A DNA stretch of 64,000 nucleotides, taken from NCBI RefSeq assembly GCF_005116665.1, contig NZ_SWCJ01000005.1:62001-126000 (forward strand), read 5' to 3'. Position numbers and translations under genes: made by a program. The notes below the pieces were generated by a model. It did not search any database. It had not been told where the DNA came from and saw only the letters and a program-made list of their open reading frames with translations. This DNA is from Ferrimonas aestuarii (GTDB lineage Bacteria; Pseudomonadota; Gammaproteobacteria; Enterobacterales; Shewanellaceae). Below are positions 36,208-48,064 of the stretch, piece by piece (the first letter of the stretch is position 1; each line of letters begins with the position of its first letter).

Positions 36208-37710
36208 ATGAGCAAAGAAATTTTATTAGTCGCCGAAGCGGTAAGTAACGAAAAGGCACTGCCGCGCGAGAAGATCTTCGAGGCCCTTGAAACGGCCTTG
36301 GCGACCGCTACCAAGAAAAAGTACGAAATCGAAATCGAAGTTCGTGTTGAGATCGACCACAAGACCGGTGAGTTTGACACTTTCCGTCGTTGGTTGGTGC
36401 TGGAAGACGACGCTGAGATGGAAGAGCCAACCCGTGAGCTGTCTCTGTCCGCTGCGCGTGCCATGTACGAAGACGACACCATCGAAGCTGGCGATTACGT
36501 AGAAGAGCAGATTGAATCTGTGAAGTTTGACCGCATCACCACTCAGACCGCGAAGCAGGTTATCGTACAGAAGGTACGTGAAGCTGAGCGTGGCCTGATT
36601 GTTGACCAGTTCCGCGATAAGGAAGGTCAGCTGGTGACTGGTGTGGTTAAGAAAGTTAACCGTGATTCTGTGATTCTGGATCTGGGTAACAACGCCGACG
36701 CCATCCTGTACCGTGAAGAGATGCTCCCTCGCGAGAACTTCCGTCCAGGTGACCGTATTCGTGCGCTGCTGTACGCCGTACGTCCAGAGTCTCGTGGTGC
36801 TCAGCTGTTCCTGAGCCGCACCAAGCCTGAGATGCTGATCGAACTGTTCCGCATTGAGGTGCCAGAGATTGGCGAAGAGATGATCGAAATCATGGGCGCC
36901 GCTCGTGATCCAGGTTCTCGCGCCAAGATCGCCGTGAAGAGCAATGACAAGCGCATCGACCCAGTCGGCGCCTGTGTTGGTATGCGTGGTGCCCGTGTTC
37001 AAGCCGTTTCTGGCGAACTGGGCGGCGAGCGCATCGACATTGTGCTGTGGGACGACAACGTTGCTCAGTACGTGATCAAGGCGATGGCACCTGCCGATGT
37101 GGGCTCCATTGTGGTTGACGAAGATGCCAACAGCATGGACGTTGCCGTAGAACCAGATAGCTTGGCTCAAGCCATTGGCCGTAACGGTCAAAACGTACGT
37201 CTGGCGTCTCAGCTTACCGGCTGGGAACTGAACGTCATGACTACCGATGACATGGCTAAGAAGCACCAGGAAGAATCTGACCGCCTGATTAGCCTGTTCG
37301 TGGACAACCTAGACATCGACGATGAGTTCGCAGAAGTTCTGGTTGACGAAGGCTTTACCAGCCTAGAAGAGATCGCCTATGTGCCAATCAGCGAACTTCT
37401 CGACATCGATGGCTTTGAAGAAGACATGGTTGAAGAGCTGCGTGAGCGTGCTAAAGCAGCACTGACCACCAAAGCACTGGCTGATGAAGAAGCCCTAGAC
37501 GGCGCCGAGCCAGCAGAAGACCTGCTGAATCTGGAAGGTCTGGAGCGTCACCTAGCATTTGTTCTGGCTTCTCGCGGTGTTATCACCCTAGAAGATCTGG
37601 CCGAGCAAGGTGTGGATGACCTGAGCGAAATCGAAGAGCTGACCGAAGAGAAAGCCGGTGAGCTGATCATGGCGGCACGTAATATTTGCTGGTTTAGCGA
37701 CGAAGCCTAA
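36208..37710 (+). CDS. nusA: Transcription termination/antitermination factor NusA
   Basis: A 500-residue RNA polymerase-binding factor that modulates pausing, termination and antitermination. The N-terminal polymerase-binding domain fills about 1-125. An S1 domain ([20 protein letters not shown]) lies near 136, followed by two KH domains with [14 protein letters not shown] and [12 protein letters not shown]. Two acidic helix-hairpin repeats close the protein. Length matches E. coli (495). It is 28 bp after rimP and 25 bp before infB. Confidence 0.99.
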   Translation: MSKEILLVAEAVSNEKALPREKIFEALETALATATKKKYEIEIEVRVEIDHKTGEFDTFRRWLVLEDDAEMEEPTRELSLSAARAMYEDDTIEAGDYVEEQIESVKFDRITTQTAKQVIVQKVREAERGLIVDQFRDKEGQLVTGVVKKVNRDSVILDLGNNADAILYREEMLPRENFRPGDRIRALLYAVRPESRGAQLFLSRTKPEMLIELFRIEVPEIGEEMIEIMGAARDPGSRAKIAVKSNDKRIDPVGACVGMRGARVQAVSGELGGERIDIVLWDDNVAQYVIKAMAPADVGSIVVDEDANSMDVAVEPDSLAQAIGRNGQNVRLASQLTGWELNVMTTDDMAKKHQEESDRLISLFVDNLDIDDEFAEVLVDEGFTSLEEIAYVPISELLDIDGFEEDMVEELRERAKAALTTKALADEEALDGAEPAEDLLNLEGLERHLAFVLASRGVITLEDLAEQGVDDLSEIEELTEEKAGELIMAARNICWFSDEA

Positions 37711-37735
37711 GCCGGAAATCGGAGGATTCGAATAG

Positions 37736-40384
37736 ATGGCAGATTTAACCGTAGAAAAACTCGCCAGTGAAGTAGGGAAACCGGTAGATCGTCTGGTTTC
37801 TCAATTCGCGGAAGCGGGAATTAAGAAAAGCGCGACTGACCCAGTGACTGAGCAGGAAAAACAAACTCTGCTTAATCACTTGGCTGGTCAGCACGGCGGG
37901 AGCAATGAACCGACCCGCATGACTCTACAACGTAAGAAGCGTTCAACTTTGAGCGTGAGTGCGGGTGGAGGCAAATCAAAGGACGTTCAAGTGGAAGTGC
38001 GCAAGAAGCGCACTTACGTGAAGCGTAGTGCCGTTGAAGAGCAGCAGCGTCAGGAAGAAGAAGCCCGTCAGGCCGCAGAAGAAGCGGCACGCCGAGAGGC
38101 AGAGGAACTGGCTAAACGTGAAGCCGAAGAACAAGCCAAGCGCGACGCGGAACAGAAAGCCAAACGTGAAGCTGAAGAGAAGGCGAAGCGTCAGGCAGCA
38201 GAAAAAGCCAAGCGCGAGGAGCAAGAGAAGTTAATGGCGAAAGAAAAGGCCGGTGAAGATATCGCACGTCAAGAAGCTGAAAAGTTAAAAGCGGCTCAAG
38301 AAGCCGAAGCGGCGCGTAAAGCCGAAGAAGAAGCCAAAGCGAAAGCAGAAGAAGCTAAGCGTTTGGCTGAAGAGAATGCAAAACGTTGGGAAAAAGAGGA
38401 AGCTGAGCGTAAAGCGCGCGAGCAAGCCGATTACCACGTAACCACTTCGACCGCTGCTCGTGCCGCGGAAGATGCGTCCGACGCTCAAGCAGAGCGTGGC
38501 CGTCGTCGTAAGAAGAAGAAAGCAGCAGACTCTCAGGATCGTAACGCCCGTGGCCCACGCGGTCGTGGTCGCGGTCGTGGTAAGACTCCTAGCTCCATGC
38601 AGCAGGGCTTCCAGAAGCCAGTTGAGAAAGTCGTTCGCGACGTTGAGCTGGGCGAAACCATCACCGTTGGTGACCTAGCCAACAAGATGGCCGTTAAAGC
38701 CACCGAAGTGATCAAGGTAATGATGAAGATGGGTGCCATGGCAACCATCAACCAAGTTATCGATCAGGAAACCGCCACTCTGGTGTGTGAAGAGATGGGC
38801 CACAAGGTTATCCTTCGCAACGAAAACGAGCTGGAAGATTCCATCCTGGAAGATCGTGATACCGAAGCTGCTTCTGAGCCACGCGCTCCAGTCGTGACCA
38901 TCATGGGTCACGTTGACCACGGTAAGACCTCGCTGCTGGATTACATCCGCCGCGCCAAGGTTGCCGATGGCGAAGCCGGTGGTATTACTCAGCACATCGG
39001 TGCATACCACGTAGAAACCGACAACGGCATGATCACTTTCCTGGATACTCCAGGACACGCAGCGTTTACCTCCATGCGTGCTCGTGGTGCACAAGCCACT
39101 GACTTGGTAGTCCTGGTTGTTGCCGCCGATGACGGCGTAATGCCTCAAACCATCGAAGCGATTCAGCACTCTAAAGCGGCCGGTGTGCCTCTGGTGATTG
39201 CGGTGAACAAGATGGATAAAGAGACTGCCGATCCAGATCGCGTTAAGACCGAACTGTCTCAGCACGAAGTGATTCCAGAGGACTGGGGTGGCGAGCACAT
39301 GTTCGTTCACGTATCCGCTAAGTCCGGTATGGGTATCGACGAGCTGCTGGAAGGCATCTTGCTGCAATCCGAAGTTCTTGAGCTAACTGCCCGTAAAGAG
39401 GGTATGGCTCGCGGCGTTGTGATTGAATCCCGCCTAGATAAAGGTCGTGGTCCTATCGCTTCCGTACTGGTACAGGAAGGTACTCTGAACCAGGGCGACA
39501 TCGTTCTGTGTGGTCTAGAGTATGGCCGTGTTCGTGCAATGCGCGATGAAAACGGTAAAGAGATCAAGACTGCCGGTCCTTCTATCCCTGTAGAGATTCT
39601 GGGTCTGTCTGGCGTACCTGCAGCCGGTGATGAAGCCACTGTAGTACGTGACGAGAAGAAAGCCCGTGAAGTGGCGCTGCACCGTCAAGGTAAGTTCCGC
39701 GAAGTTAAGCTGGCACGTCAGCAGAAGGCCAAGTTGGAGAACATGTTCACCAACATGACCGAAGGCGACGTATCCGAGCTGAACGTGGTACTGAAAGCCG
39801 ACGTACAGGGTTCCCTGGAAGCCATCGCCGACTCACTGATGAAACTGTCTACCGACGAAGTGAAGGTAAACATCATCGGTCGTGGTGTGGGTGGTATCAC
39901 CGAGACCGACGCCTCTCTGGCAGCGGCGTCCAACGCCATCATGGTTGGCTTTAACGTTCGTGCCGATGCCGTTGCGCGTCGCACCGTTGAAACCGAGAAC
40001 CTGGATCTGCGTTACTACAGCGTAATCTACGACCTGATCGACGAAGTGAAAGCAGCGATGAGCGGTATGCTTGCCCCTGAATTCAAACAGGAGATCATCG
40101 GTCTGGCTGAAGTACGTGACGTATTTAAGTCGCCTAAGATCGGTGCGGTTGCCGGTTGTATGGTTACCGAAGGTATCGTGAAGCGTAGCGCTCCAATCCG
40201 CGTACTGCGTGAAAACGTTGTAATCTACGAAGGTGAGCTAGAGTCTCTACGCCGCTTCAAAGACGACGTTGCCGAAGTTCGTAACGGCATGGAGTGTGGT
40301 ATCGGCGTTAAGAACTACAATGACGTGAAGGTCGGTGACCAGATCGAAGTATTCGAAACCGTCGAAGTTAAGCGTACTCTGTAA
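37736..40384 (+). CDS. infB: Translation initiation factor IF-2
   Basis: An 882-residue GTPase that positions initiator tRNA on the ribosome. The IF2-associated N-domain fills about 1-50. A long charged alanine-, glutamate- and lysine-rich helix follows (about 100-245), then a basic RGRGRGRGK patch. GTP motifs are GHVDHGKT (391-398), DTPGH and NKMD. Domains II to IV follow to VEVKRTL. Shorter alpha/beta isoforms from internal starts are known in E. coli, but I cannot confirm them here. A striking hairpin separates it from rbfA. Confidence 0.99.
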   Translation: MADLTVEKLASEVGKPVDRLVSQFAEAGIKKSATDPVTEQEKQTLLNHLAGQHGGSNEPTRMTLQRKKRSTLSVSAGGGKSKDVQVEVRKKRTYVKRSAVEEQQRQEEEARQAAEEAARREAEELAKREAEEQAKRDAEQKAKREAEEKAKRQAAEKAKREEQEKLMAKEKAGEDIARQEAEKLKAAQEAEAARKAEEEAKAKAEEAKRLAEENAKRWEKEEAERKAREQADYHVTTSTAARAAEDASDAQAERGRRRKKKKAADSQDRNARGPRGRGRGRGKTPSSMQQGFQKPVEKVVRDVELGETITVGDLANKMAVKATEVIKVMMKMGAMATINQVIDQETATLVCEEMGHKVILRNENELEDSILEDRDTEAASEPRAPVVTIMGHVDHGKTSLLDYIRRAKVADGEAGGITQHIGAYHVETDNGMITFLDTPGHAAFTSMRARGAQATDLVVLVVAADDGVMPQTIEAIQHSKAAGVPLVIAVNKMDKETADPDRVKTELSQHEVIPEDWGGEHMFVHVSAKSGMGIDELLEGILLQSEVLELTARKEGMARGVVIESRLDKGRGPIASVLVQEGTLNQGDIVLCGLEYGRVRAMRDENGKEIKTAGPSIPVEILGLSGVPAAGDEATVVRDEKKAREVALHRQGKFREVKLARQQKAKLENMFTNMTEGDVSELNVVLKADVQGSLEAIADSLMKLSTDEVKVNIIGRGVGGITETDASLAAASNAIMVGFNVRADAVARRTVETENLDLRYYSVIYDLIDEVKAAMSGMLAPEFKQEIIGLAEVRDVFKSPKIGAVAGCMVTEGIVKRSAPIRVLRENVVIYEGELESLRRFKDDVAEVRNGMECGIGVKNYNDVKVGDQIEVFETVEVKRTL

Positions 40385-40391
40385 TTAAGAG

Positions 40392-40415
40392 CTGGGGAGG
40401 GGCAACCCTCCCCAG
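40392..40415 (+). promoter_or_regulatory. GCAA-capped hairpin between infB and rbfA
   Basis: CTGGGGAGGG and CCCTCCCCAG form a perfect 10-bp stem closed by a GCAA tetraloop. It starts 7 bp after the infB stop and ends 7 bp before the rbfA start. The only strong ribosome-site-like bases (GGGGAGGGG) are inside its 5' arm. A short T stretch after it is too weak for a good terminator. Confidence 0.6.
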
Positions 40416-40422
40416 AAGTTTT

Positions 40423-40833
40423 ATGGCTAGAGAATTCAGTCGTACTCAACGTGTCAATCAACAGATTCAGCGCGAGCTGGCGATGATTATGATGCGTGAG
40501 ATTCGAGATCCCCGTTTGGGCATGGTTACCATCAATGACGTGGAAACCTCCCGGGATCTCAACTACGCCAAAGTGTTCGTTACCTTCTTAGATAACGAGC
40601 CTGAGCAGGTTAAAGCTCAAATGGATGCGTTGCTGGAACTTGCTCCTTACATTCGCTCTTTGTTGGCTTCCAGTCTGCGCACCATGCGCGCCATCCCAGA
40701 ACTGCGTTTTACCTACGACAGCTCTTTGGTGGAAGGCATTCGCATGACCAATGTGGTTAACAAAGTGGTTGCCGATGATAAGGCGAAAGCCGAAAAGCAC
40801 GGCACTGATGAGTCCGAAGAGGGTCAAGAGTAA
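40423..40833 (+). CDS. rbfA: Ribosome-binding factor A
   Basis: A 136-residue KH-fold protein that assists 16S 5'-end processing and 30S maturation, notably in cold shock. It begins [20 protein letters not shown] and carries [19 protein letters not shown] near 27-45 and [12 protein letters not shown] near 87-98. An acidic tail follows. The start ATG 40423 lies just after a strong hairpin, and the stop overlaps the truB start by one base. Confidence 0.97.
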   Translation: MAREFSRTQRVNQQIQRELAMIMMREIRDPRLGMVTINDVETSRDLNYAKVFVTFLDNEPEQVKAQMDALLELAPYIRSLLASSLRTMRAIPELRFTYDSSLVEGIRMTNVVNKVVADDKAKAEKHGTDESEEGQE

Positions 40834-41777
40834 TGGGTAGACGCCGTTTTCGCGGTCGCTTAGTCGACGGCATTGTGCTGTTGGATAAGCCGGAAGGCAT
40901 CACCTCCAATGACGCGCTGCAGCGTGTTAAGCGTATCTATAACGCCGCTAAAGCCGGCCACACCGGTGCCTTGGATCCCCTGGCGACCGGTATGCTGCCG
41001 CTGTGCTTTGGTGAAGCCACCAAGTTTTCTCAATACCTGCTGGAAGCCGACAAGCGTTATCGCGTTGTGGCCAAGCTGGGTGTGCGTACCACCACCTCTG
41101 ACGCCGATGGCGACGTAGTGAGTGAGCGCCCAGTGAACACCAGCCTAGGTGAAATTAAGAAAGCCATTGAGCACTTCCGTGGTGAATCCATGCAGGTGCC
41201 AAGCATGTTCTCGGCACTGAAATATCAGGGTGAGCCTCTGTATAAGTACGCTCGCCAAGGTATTGAAGTTCCTCGTGAAGCTCGTCCAATCAACGTCTAC
41301 GAAGCGGAGCTGATTCGCTTTGATAACGACGAAGTTGAGATGGAGCTGCACGTATCCAAAGGCACCTACATCCGTACCATCGTTGATGACATGGGTGAGT
41401 TGCTGGGCTGCGGTGCTCACGTTACCGTGCTGCGTCGCACTCAAGTTGCCGGTTACCCATACGAGCGTATGGTGTCGCTAGAGCAACTAGAGAACTTGCT
41501 GCAGCAAGCGTTGGATCAGGGCCGCAAACCTAGTGAGCTATTGGATCCACTGCTGTTGCCGATGGACACCGCGGTAATGACCTTGCCAGAGGTGAACATG
41601 ACCGAAGTGGTGGCAAGCTACATCATGCATGGTCAGCCAGTTCAGGTGTCACGAGCACCTGAAGAGGGCACGGTTCGCCTGACAGTCGGTGAGCAGCGGG
41701 TGTTTGTAGGACTGGGTGAAATCGATGACGATGGCCTAGTTGCACCAAAACGCCTGATTAACGTCAGTCAGGGTTGA
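40833..41777 (+). CDS. truB: tRNA pseudouridine(55) synthase TruB
   Basis: A 314-residue enzyme that makes pseudouridine 55 in the T-loop of tRNAs. The catalytic aspartate is D48 in [15 protein letters not shown]. The [20 protein letters not shown] segment (about 71-90) and [19 protein letters not shown] (about 174-192) are typical. A PUA-like end domain closes the protein. The start ATG overlaps the rbfA stop, so they are coupled in translation. Confidence 0.98.
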   Translation: MGRRRFRGRLVDGIVLLDKPEGITSNDALQRVKRIYNAAKAGHTGALDPLATGMLPLCFGEATKFSQYLLEADKRYRVVAKLGVRTTTSDADGDVVSERPVNTSLGEIKKAIEHFRGESMQVPSMFSALKYQGEPLYKYARQGIEVPREARPINVYEAELIRFDNDEVEMELHVSKGTYIRTIVDDMGELLGCGAHVTVLRRTQVAGYPYERMVSLEQLENLLQQALDQGRKPSELLDPLLLPMDTAVMTLPEVNMTEVVASYIMHGQPVQVSRAPEEGTVRLTVGEQRVFVGLGEIDDDGLVAPKRLINVSQG

Positions 41778-41867
41778 GTCTGACGGCGGAGATCGCTAGA
41801 ATACCCCGTCCCGCTGGAGCTGAATTAGTGATTGGCTCCGGCATTATTTGTATATCGGAGATAGATT

Positions 41868-42137
41868 ATGTCACTAAGCACTGAAGCTAAAGCAAAGATT
41901 CTGGCTGAATTCGGCCGTGGTGAGAAAGATTCTGGTAGCCCAGAAGTACAGGTTGCGCTGCTGACCGCTCAGATTAACCATCTGCAAGGTCACTTCAAAA
42001 AGCACATCCACGATCACCACAGCCGTCGCGGCCTGCTGCGCATGGTTTCTCAGCGTCGTAAACTGCTTGACTACCTGAAGCGCAAAAACAACGCTTCTTA
42101 CGTTGAGCTGATTGCTAAGCTGGGCCTGCGTCGCTAA
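41868..42137 (+). CDS. rpsO: 30S ribosomal protein S15
   Basis: An 89-residue primary binder of the central domain of 16S rRNA. The core [19 protein letters not shown] (21-39) and the [23 protein letters not shown] helix pair are diagnostic. The C-terminus ends LIAKLGLRR. In E. coli S15 represses its own translation through an mRNA pseudoknot; the 90-bp leader here could serve that purpose. A terminator follows, then pnp. Confidence 0.99.
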   Translation: MSLSTEAKAKILAEFGRGEKDSGSPEVQVALLTAQINHLQGHFKKHIHDHHSRRGLLRMVSQRRKLLDYLKRKNNASYVELIAKLGLRR

Positions 42138-42154
42138 TAGATGCAATTCCGGTG

Positions 42155-42183
42155 AAAGGGGACCCAATAGGGTCCCCTTTTTC
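42155..42183 (+). terminator. Terminator between rpsO and pnp
   Basis: AAAGGGGACCC AAT AGGGTCCCCTTT stem with a T tail, 17 bp after rpsO. Partial read-through into pnp occurs in E. coli at the equivalent site. Confidence 0.88.
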
Positions 42184-42362
42184 GTTGCCGCATAGAAATT
42201 TAGATGCCCTCAGTGGGGCTTTCGAGTGAGTTAGGCCAGGCCAGTTTGCTCGATGAGTGCAAATTTAAGGCTTTTACCACTTGACTCCTGTCATTCCCCA
42301 TCTATTGCAGTATACTAGTGCGCGAAATTTAAGATTAAAAACACAGTTAAGGAACACATAAC

Positions 42363-44474
42363 GTGAATCCCGTCATTAAGAGTTTTGAGTACGGCCGTCA
42401 CACGGTCACTCTGGAGACTGGCGTAATCGCCCGTCAAGCCGATGCCGCCGTTCTGGCCAGCATGGGCGACACCACCGTTCTGGTATCCGTAGTAGGTAAG
42501 AAACAAGCGGATCCAGGTCGTGACTTTTTCCCTCTGACGGTTAACTATCAGGAAAAAACTTACGCTGCCGGTAAGATCCCAGGTGGGTTCTTTAAGCGTG
42601 AAGGTCGTCCTTCTGAAGGCGAAACCCTGACTGCGCGTCTGATCGACCGCCCAATCCGCCCACTATTCCCGAATGGCTTCAAGAACGAAGTGCAGGTAGT
42701 GGCGACCGTGGTTTCTGTTGACCCAGAAATTCAGCCTGACGTAGTTGCCATGATCGGTACCTCTGCGGCGCTGGCGATCTCCGGTATCCCATTTGAAGGT
42801 CCAATCGGCTGTGCCCGCGTTGGTTACCAGAATGGCGAGTACCTGTTGAACCCATCCATGACCGAGCTGGAAGAGAGCGATCTGGACTTGGTGGTTGCTG
42901 GTACTTCTGAAGCGGTACTGATGGTTGAATCCGAAGCCAACATGCTGTCTGAGTCTGTGATGCTGGGTGCGGTAGTATTCGGTCACACCGAACAGCAGAA
43001 AGTGATCAATGCCATCAACGAGTTTAAAGCCGAAGCTGGTAAGCCAGTTTGGGATTGGACTGCGCCTGCGAAGAACGAAGATCTGATCGCTAAGGTTGCC
43101 GCCATTGCTGAAACCGAAATGGGCGACGCGTACCGCATTACCGACAAGATGGAGCGTAAAGACGCTGTTGACGCCCTAAAAGCGAAAACCGTTGAAGCCC
43201 TGACTGCCGAAGACGAAGCTCTGGACCCACAAGAGATTGCTGGCGTTCTGGGTAGCCTGGAGAAGACCGTAGTTCGCGGTCGCGTTCTGGCTGGCGAGCC
43301 TCGCATCGATGGCCGTAACACCAAGATGATCCGTGCGCTGTCTGTTGCACCAGGTGTCCTGCCACGTACCCACGGTTCTGCCCTGTTCACCCGTGGTGAG
43401 ACTCAGGCTCTGGTTGCCGCCACTCTGGGTACCGAGCGTGACGCTCAGATGATCGACGAGCTGACCGGCGTTCGTACCGACCGCTTCATGCTGCACTACA
43501 ACTTCCCTCCATACTGTGTGGGCGAAACCGGCATGATCGGTTCTCCTAAGCGCCGCGAAATCGGCCACGGTAAGCTGGCCAAGCGTGGTGTGATGGCAGT
43601 AATGCCTACCGCTGAAGAGTTCCCATACTCCGTACGTGTAGTAAGTGAGATCACCGAATCTAACGGTTCTTCTTCTATGGCGTCTGTATGTGGTACCTCT
43701 CTGGCTCTGATGGACGCTGGTGTGCCAATCAAGGCTTCCGTTGCCGGTATCGCAATGGGTCTGGTTAAAGAAGGCGACAACTACGTGGTTCTGTCTGACA
43801 TTCTGGGTGACGAAGACCACCTGGGTGACATGGACTTTAAAGTTGCTGGTAGCCGTGATGGTATTACCGCGCTGCAGATGGACATCAAGATCTCCGGTAT
43901 TACTCAAGAGATCATGCAGACCGCTCTGAAGCAGGCTTATGAAGCCCGTATTCACATCCTGAACGTAATGGATGAGTCTCTGCCAAGCGCTCGTACCGAG
44001 CTGTCTGAGCACGCGCCTCGCATCACCACCATCAAGATCCACCCTGATAAGATCCGTGACGTAATCGGTAAAGGCGGCGCCAACATCCGTGCGCTGACCG
44101 AAGAGACCGGCACCACCATCGAAATCGAAGATGATGGCACCGTGAAAATTGCTTCTACCGATGGCGCAGCTTCTGCTGAAGCCGTACGTCGCATCGAAGC
44201 GATCACCGCTGACGTTGAAGAGGGTCGCATCTACCAAGGTAAGGTTGTTCGTATCGTCGATTTCGGTGCGTTCGTAAACATCCTGCCTGGTAAAGATGGT
44301 CTGGTACACATCTCTCAGATCACCGCTGAGCGTGTAAACAACGTTGCTGACCACCTGAAGATCGGCCAAGAGGTTGATGTGAAGGTTGTGGAAGTTGACC
44401 GTCAGGGTCGTATCCGTCTGTCCATCAAAGAAGCCCAAGCGGCTAAAGAGGGCGACGCACCTAAAGCGGAATAA
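42363..44474 (+). CDS. pnp: Polyribonucleotide nucleotidyltransferase (PNPase)
   Basis: A 703-residue 3'-to-5' phosphorolytic exoribonuclease of the degradosome. Two RNase PH cores (about 1-220 and 320-540) are joined by a helical linker. The second core shows [13 protein letters not shown] and [13 protein letters not shown] domain follows ([20 protein letters not shown], near 560), then an S1 domain ([20 protein letters not shown]). The start is GTG 42363 with AAGGAA nine bases upstream. The long rpsO-pnp gap of 225 bp suggests the RNase III-processed, self-controlled leader known from E. coli. Confidence 0.99.
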   Translation: MNPVIKSFEYGRHTVTLETGVIARQADAAVLASMGDTTVLVSVVGKKQADPGRDFFPLTVNYQEKTYAAGKIPGGFFKREGRPSEGETLTARLIDRPIRPLFPNGFKNEVQVVATVVSVDPEIQPDVVAMIGTSAALAISGIPFEGPIGCARVGYQNGEYLLNPSMTELEESDLDLVVAGTSEAVLMVESEANMLSESVMLGAVVFGHTEQQKVINAINEFKAEAGKPVWDWTAPAKNEDLIAKVAAIAETEMGDAYRITDKMERKDAVDALKAKTVEALTAEDEALDPQEIAGVLGSLEKTVVRGRVLAGEPRIDGRNTKMIRALSVAPGVLPRTHGSALFTRGETQALVAATLGTERDAQMIDELTGVRTDRFMLHYNFPPYCVGETGMIGSPKRREIGHGKLAKRGVMAVMPTAEEFPYSVRVVSEITESNGSSSMASVCGTSLALMDAGVPIKASVAGIAMGLVKEGDNYVVLSDILGDEDHLGDMDFKVAGSRDGITALQMDIKISGITQEIMQTALKQAYEARIHILNVMDESLPSARTELSEHAPRITTIKIHPDKIRDVIGKGGANIRALTEETGTTIEIEDDGTVKIASTDGAASAEAVRRIEAITADVEEGRIYQGKVVRIVDFGAFVNILPGKDGLVHISQITAERVNNVADHLKIGQEVDVKVVEVDRQGRIRLSIKEAQAAKEGDAPKAE

Positions 44475-44510
44475 GCTCTAGTGTGATTGGGCACTGAAAT
44501 GCCCGCAGAA

Positions 44511-44537
44511 AAGGAAGCCAACTGGCTTCCTTTTTTT
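44511..44537 (+). terminator. Terminator of pnp
   Basis: GGAAGCC AACT GGCTTCC stem with seven T. A small extra hairpin (GGGCACTGAAATGCCC) precedes it. Confidence 0.86.
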
Positions 44538-44674
44538 ATGCCTTGGAACTTTGGCTCGATCCATTAATCAAATATGAGACAAATAGTTAATGCGTTTGTG
44601 ACATGGCACCACTACAATGGCTAGACGCATGATTTACCGGCGACAGTCTAATGGCCGGTCAAAAGGATACTCGA

Positions 44675-45574
44675 ATGAAGAAAACTAGAGCTTGGTTGGT
44701 GATGGCAGCCGTATGCATGGGGTTAACGGGTTGCGCATCTACGTCCAGCGAAGCTCCCACCGGGCATAGCGGGCAGATGGTGTTAGTTACGCCGTTGCAG
44801 CCGGACGCAAACTTAGAGGTGGCGCTGGCGAAAATCAGCGAACTGCTGATCTCTGCCGAGCTGACCGAAGATCAACGTGCCCGTTTTCTTTATGACCGAG
44901 GCGTACTGTATGACAGCGTTGGCCTGCGTACCCTCGCCCGTATCGATTTTACCCGTGCGCTGAAACTTCGCCCTGATCTGGCTGATGCTTATAACTTTAT
45001 GGGCATCTATCTGACTCAGGCGATGGAGTTTGATCAAGCCTATGAAGCGTTCGATGCGGTGCTCGAGTTAGACCCCAATTACGATTTTGCTTACCTTAAT
45101 CGTGGCATTGCCCTCTATTACGGTAGCCGACCTCAGCTGGCGAGCGAAGATCTGACCGAATTCTATAACCTTGACCCCAACGACGCTTACCGCCTACTTT
45201 GGTTGTATTTGGCCGAGCGTGAGAGCCAGCCAGAGCAAGCGGTTGCTGATCTTAAGCGTCGCAGTAACAACATAGAGGACGGCTGGGGCAAAGCACTGGT
45301 GGCTTACTACGCCAAGGAGATCGATCAGGATCAACTGTTGGCGGCTGCCAGACAGGGCTTGAAGCACCAAAAGCAGCTGGCCGAGCGCTTGTGTGAAGCC
45401 TACTTCTATATGGGTAAACAGGCACGAATGGACGGCAACGACCGTCAGGCGATGAATCTGTTCAAGCTGTCGCTGGCCACCAACGTCTATGAGTTTGTTG
45501 AGCATCGCTATGCCATTATGGAGATGCGCCAGATTGCCACTTCACTACTTGAAGAACAGCCTATCGAGCCATAA
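44675..45574 (+). CDS. nlpI: Lipoprotein NlpI
   Basis: A 299-residue lipoprotein with tetratricopeptide repeats. The signal peptide ends in the lipobox LTGC (Cys20). TPR helices are clear, for example the RFLYDRGVLYDSVGLRTLAR and ADAYNFMGIYLTQAMEFDQA segments. In E. coli NlpI is an outer-membrane adaptor of the Prc protease and peptidoglycan hydrolases. ATG 44675 has AAGGA nine bases upstream and begins MKKTRAW; an ATG at 44651 would bury the signal peptide. Location next to pnp is conserved. Confidence 0.95.
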   Translation: MKKTRAWLVMAAVCMGLTGCASTSSEAPTGHSGQMVLVTPLQPDANLEVALAKISELLISAELTEDQRARFLYDRGVLYDSVGLRTLARIDFTRALKLRPDLADAYNFMGIYLTQAMEFDQAYEAFDAVLELDPNYDFAYLNRGIALYYGSRPQLASEDLTEFYNLDPNDAYRLLWLYLAERESQPEQAVADLKRRSNNIEDGWGKALVAYYAKEIDQDQLLAAARQGLKHQKQLAERLCEAYFYMGKQARMDGNDRQAMNLFKLSLATNVYEFVEHRYAIMEMRQIATSLLEEQPIEP

Positions 45575-45635
45575 TTACAGCGCTCAATGCTTTTGCTATA
45601 ATGCCCGCCTTTGAATTTTCACTGGCGGGTTTTTC

Positions 45636-47219
45636 ATGTCTACGCACCAGCAGGAAGTGGCCAAACGGCGCACCTTCGCGATCATCTCTCACCCGGATGC
45701 GGGTAAGACCACCATCACTGAGAAAGTGATGCTTTACGGTAATCTGATTCAGAAGGCCGGTACTGTGAAAGGGCGCGGGTCAGGCCAGCATGCAAAATCT
45801 GACTGGATGGAGATGGAAAAAGAGCGTGGCATCTCGGTAACCACATCGGTGATGCAGTTCCCATACGGCGATAGCTTGGTGAACCTGCTGGATACTCCTG
45901 GTCACGAAGACTTCTCTGAAGATACCTACCGTACTTTGACCGCAGTGGATTCCTGTTTGATGGTGATCGATGCCGCCAAAGGTGTTGAGGACCGTACCCG
46001 TAAGTTGATGGAAGTTACCCGTCTGCGTGATACGCCGATTGTCACCTTCATGAACAAATTGGACCGCGACATTCGTGACCCAATGGAGCTGATGGATGAA
46101 GTTGAGACTGAACTCAACATCATGTGCGCCCCTATTACCTGGCCAATTGGTTGTGGTAAAGAGTTCAAAGGGGTATACCACATCCATCGTCAAGAGGCGA
46201 TTTTGTACCAAAGCGGCCATGGCCACACCATTCAGGATCTGGATATCGTTAAAGGTTTGGATAACCCTGAACTGGACGAAAAGATCGGTTCTGAGCTGGC
46301 AGAGCTGTTGCGTGAAGAGTTGGAACTGGTGTTGGGTGCTTCCAACGAGTTTGACCAAGAGCTGTTTAGCACCGGTGAACTGACGCCAGTGTTCTTCGGT
46401 ACCGCTCTGGGTAACTTCGGTGTTGACCACATGCTAGATGGACTGACTGCTTGGGCTCCAGCCCCTCAGCCTCGTGCCACTGACGCTCGTGACGTGACCG
46501 CAGATGAAGAGAAGTTCTCTGGTTTTGTGTTTAAGATTCAGGCCAACATGGATCCTAAGCACCGTGACCGCATCGCCTTTATGCGCATCTGCTCTGGCAA
46601 GTACAGCAAGGGCATGAAGATGCGCCATGTGCGTATTAAGAAGGATGTGGCCATCTCTGATGCCGTAACCTTTATGGCTGGCGACCGTAGCCATGCCGAT
46701 GAGGCCTACCCTGGTGACATCATCGGTTTGCATAACCACGGTACCATTCAGATTGGCGATACCTTCACCCAAGGTGAAGAGATGAAGTTCACCGGCATTC
46801 CTAACTTCGCCCCTGAGATGTTCCGCCGCATTCGTCTGCGGGATCCATTGAAGCAGAAGCAGTTACTTAAAGGCTTAGTTCAATTATCGGAAGAGGGCGC
46901 AGTACAAGTATTTCGCCCAATCGACAGCAACGACTTGATCGTGGGCGCCGTCGGTGTGCTGCAGTTTGATGTGGTCGTGGCTCGCCTGAAAGCGGAATAC
47001 AAAGTGGATGCGCTGTATGAGGCGGTTAACGTGGCGACGGCGCGCTGGGTTGATTGTGAAGATGGTAAGAAGCTGGATGAGTTCCGCCGTAAAGCCTCTG
47101 CCAACTTGGCACTGGACGGCGGTGATAACCTCACCTACATCGCACCGACCATGGTGAACCTAAATCTGACCATGGAGCGTTACCCTGACGTGACCTTTCA
47201 TAAAACTCGCGAGCATTAA
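45636..47219 (+). CDS. prfC: Peptide chain release factor 3
   Basis: A 527-residue GTPase that recycles RF1 and RF2 after termination. The GTP motifs are [13 protein letters not shown] near 17-29, DTPGHEDFS near 88-96 and NKLD near 141-144. The [17 protein letters not shown] start is standard. The length equals that of E. coli RF3 (529). It has a short 61-bp leader after nlpI and is followed by a terminator and a TatD family gene. Confidence 0.98.
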   Translation: MSTHQQEVAKRRTFAIISHPDAGKTTITEKVMLYGNLIQKAGTVKGRGSGQHAKSDWMEMEKERGISVTTSVMQFPYGDSLVNLLDTPGHEDFSEDTYRTLTAVDSCLMVIDAAKGVEDRTRKLMEVTRLRDTPIVTFMNKLDRDIRDPMELMDEVETELNIMCAPITWPIGCGKEFKGVYHIHRQEAILYQSGHGHTIQDLDIVKGLDNPELDEKIGSELAELLREELELVLGASNEFDQELFSTGELTPVFFGTALGNFGVDHMLDGLTAWAPAPQPRATDARDVTADEEKFSGFVFKIQANMDPKHRDRIAFMRICSGKYSKGMKMRHVRIKKDVAISDAVTFMAGDRSHADEAYPGDIIGLHNHGTIQIGDTFTQGEEMKFTGIPNFAPEMFRRIRLRDPLKQKQLLKGLVQLSEEGAVQVFRPIDSNDLIVGAVGVLQFDVVVARLKAEYKVDALYEAVNVATARWVDCEDGKKLDEFRRKASANLALDGGDNLTYIAPTMVNLNLTMERYPDVTFHKTREH

Positions 47220-47243
47220 CCTCTCGGGTTTAGATATACTGAT

Positions 47244-47271
47244 AAGGGCAGCGTTGGCTGCCCTTTGTTTT
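47244..47271 (+). terminator. Terminator of prfC
   Basis: AAGGGCAGC GTTG GCTGCCCTT stem with TTTGTTTTG tail. It ends just before the TatD gene's ribosome site. Confidence 0.8.
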
Positions 47272-47287
47272 GTTAGTTAGGAACTCA

Positions 47288-48064
47288 ATGGTGTTAACCG
47301 ACAGCCACTGCCATCTGGATTTTGCGGCGTTTGATGACGACCGTGACGAGGTCATTGGCCGCGCTAAGGCGGTGGGCGTGACCAAGATGGTGATTCCGTC
47401 GGTATGCCATCGAAGCTTGGATAGACTACACCAGCTGTGTCAATCTCACTCTGAGCTGTTCTATGGCGTGGGCATTCATCCTCGGTTCGCCGAACCGAAT
47501 TTTGAGGATGCTCTGGGTACATTGGCTCAGTTTCTCGAATCCAAGCCTGATAAGTGCGTTGCCATTGGCGAGTGTGGCATCGACATGGTGAGTTCCCCTT
47601 TATCTCTCGAGCAACAGATGACGCTGTTTGAAGGCCATTGCCGGTTAGCAACGCAACATCAATTGCCGCTGCTGATTCATAGCCGTAAAGCTCACCACCA
47701 TCTACTTCCCCTGTTGGATAAATACCCATTGCCCGCCAAAGGGGTGATTCACGGATTCAGTGGCAGCGCCCAAATGGCGAAAGAGTTCGTCAAGCGAGGC
47801 TTCTATTTAGGCGTTGGCGGCGTGGTGACCTACGAACGCGCCCAAAAAACGCGTCAGGCCATCGCCGAAGTGGATAGGAATTTCCTATTACTGGAGACCG
47901 ATTCACCGGATATGCCAGTCAGTGGCTTTCAAGGGATGCGAAATGAGCCCTGTCGAATTCAACTGGTGTTGCAAGCTGTTACAGAGCTTCTAGACTTACC
48001 TTGTTCTGAGGTGAGTTCACTATTTTCCGAGAACTCCTATCGGTTTTTCAATCGCTTAGTTTGA
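47288..48064 (+). CDS. yjjV: TatD family metal-dependent hydrolase (YjjV-like)
   Basis: A 258-residue TIM-barrel hydrolase of the TatD family. The first metal site is DSHCHLDF (5-12), followed by GIHPRFAE near 66, the GECGID glutamate near 94, a HGFSG motif near 153 and LLETDSPDMP near 201-210. TatD relatives include 3'-5' DNA/RNA exonucleases; YjjV itself is poorly characterised. It sits between prfC and the nucleoside genes, as in E. coli yjjV before deoCABD. ATG 47288 has TTAGGAA seven bases upstream. Confidence 0.93.
   Translation: MVLTDSHCHLDFAAFDDDRDEVIGRAKAVGVTKMVIPSVCHRSLDRLHQLCQSHSELFYGVGIHPRFAEPNFEDALGTLAQFLESKPDKCVAIGECGIDMVSSPLSLEQQMTLFEGHCRLATQHQLPLLIHSRKAHHHLLPLLDKYPLPAKGVIHGFSGSAQMAKEFVKRGFYLGVGGVVTYERAQKTRQAIAEVDRNFLLLETDSPDMPVSGFQGMRNEPCRIQLVLQAVTELLDLPCSEVSSLFSENSYRFFNRLV

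Noticed and set aside
43176..44438. 420-codon ORF antisense to pnp
   Set aside because: It mirrors the codon pattern of pnp, has no recognisable domain or ribosome site and lies wholly inside a certain gene. The same holds for long antisense ORFs over nusA (36226-37266), carB (26362-27117), ftsH (31070-31840) and dnaK (17637-18299).
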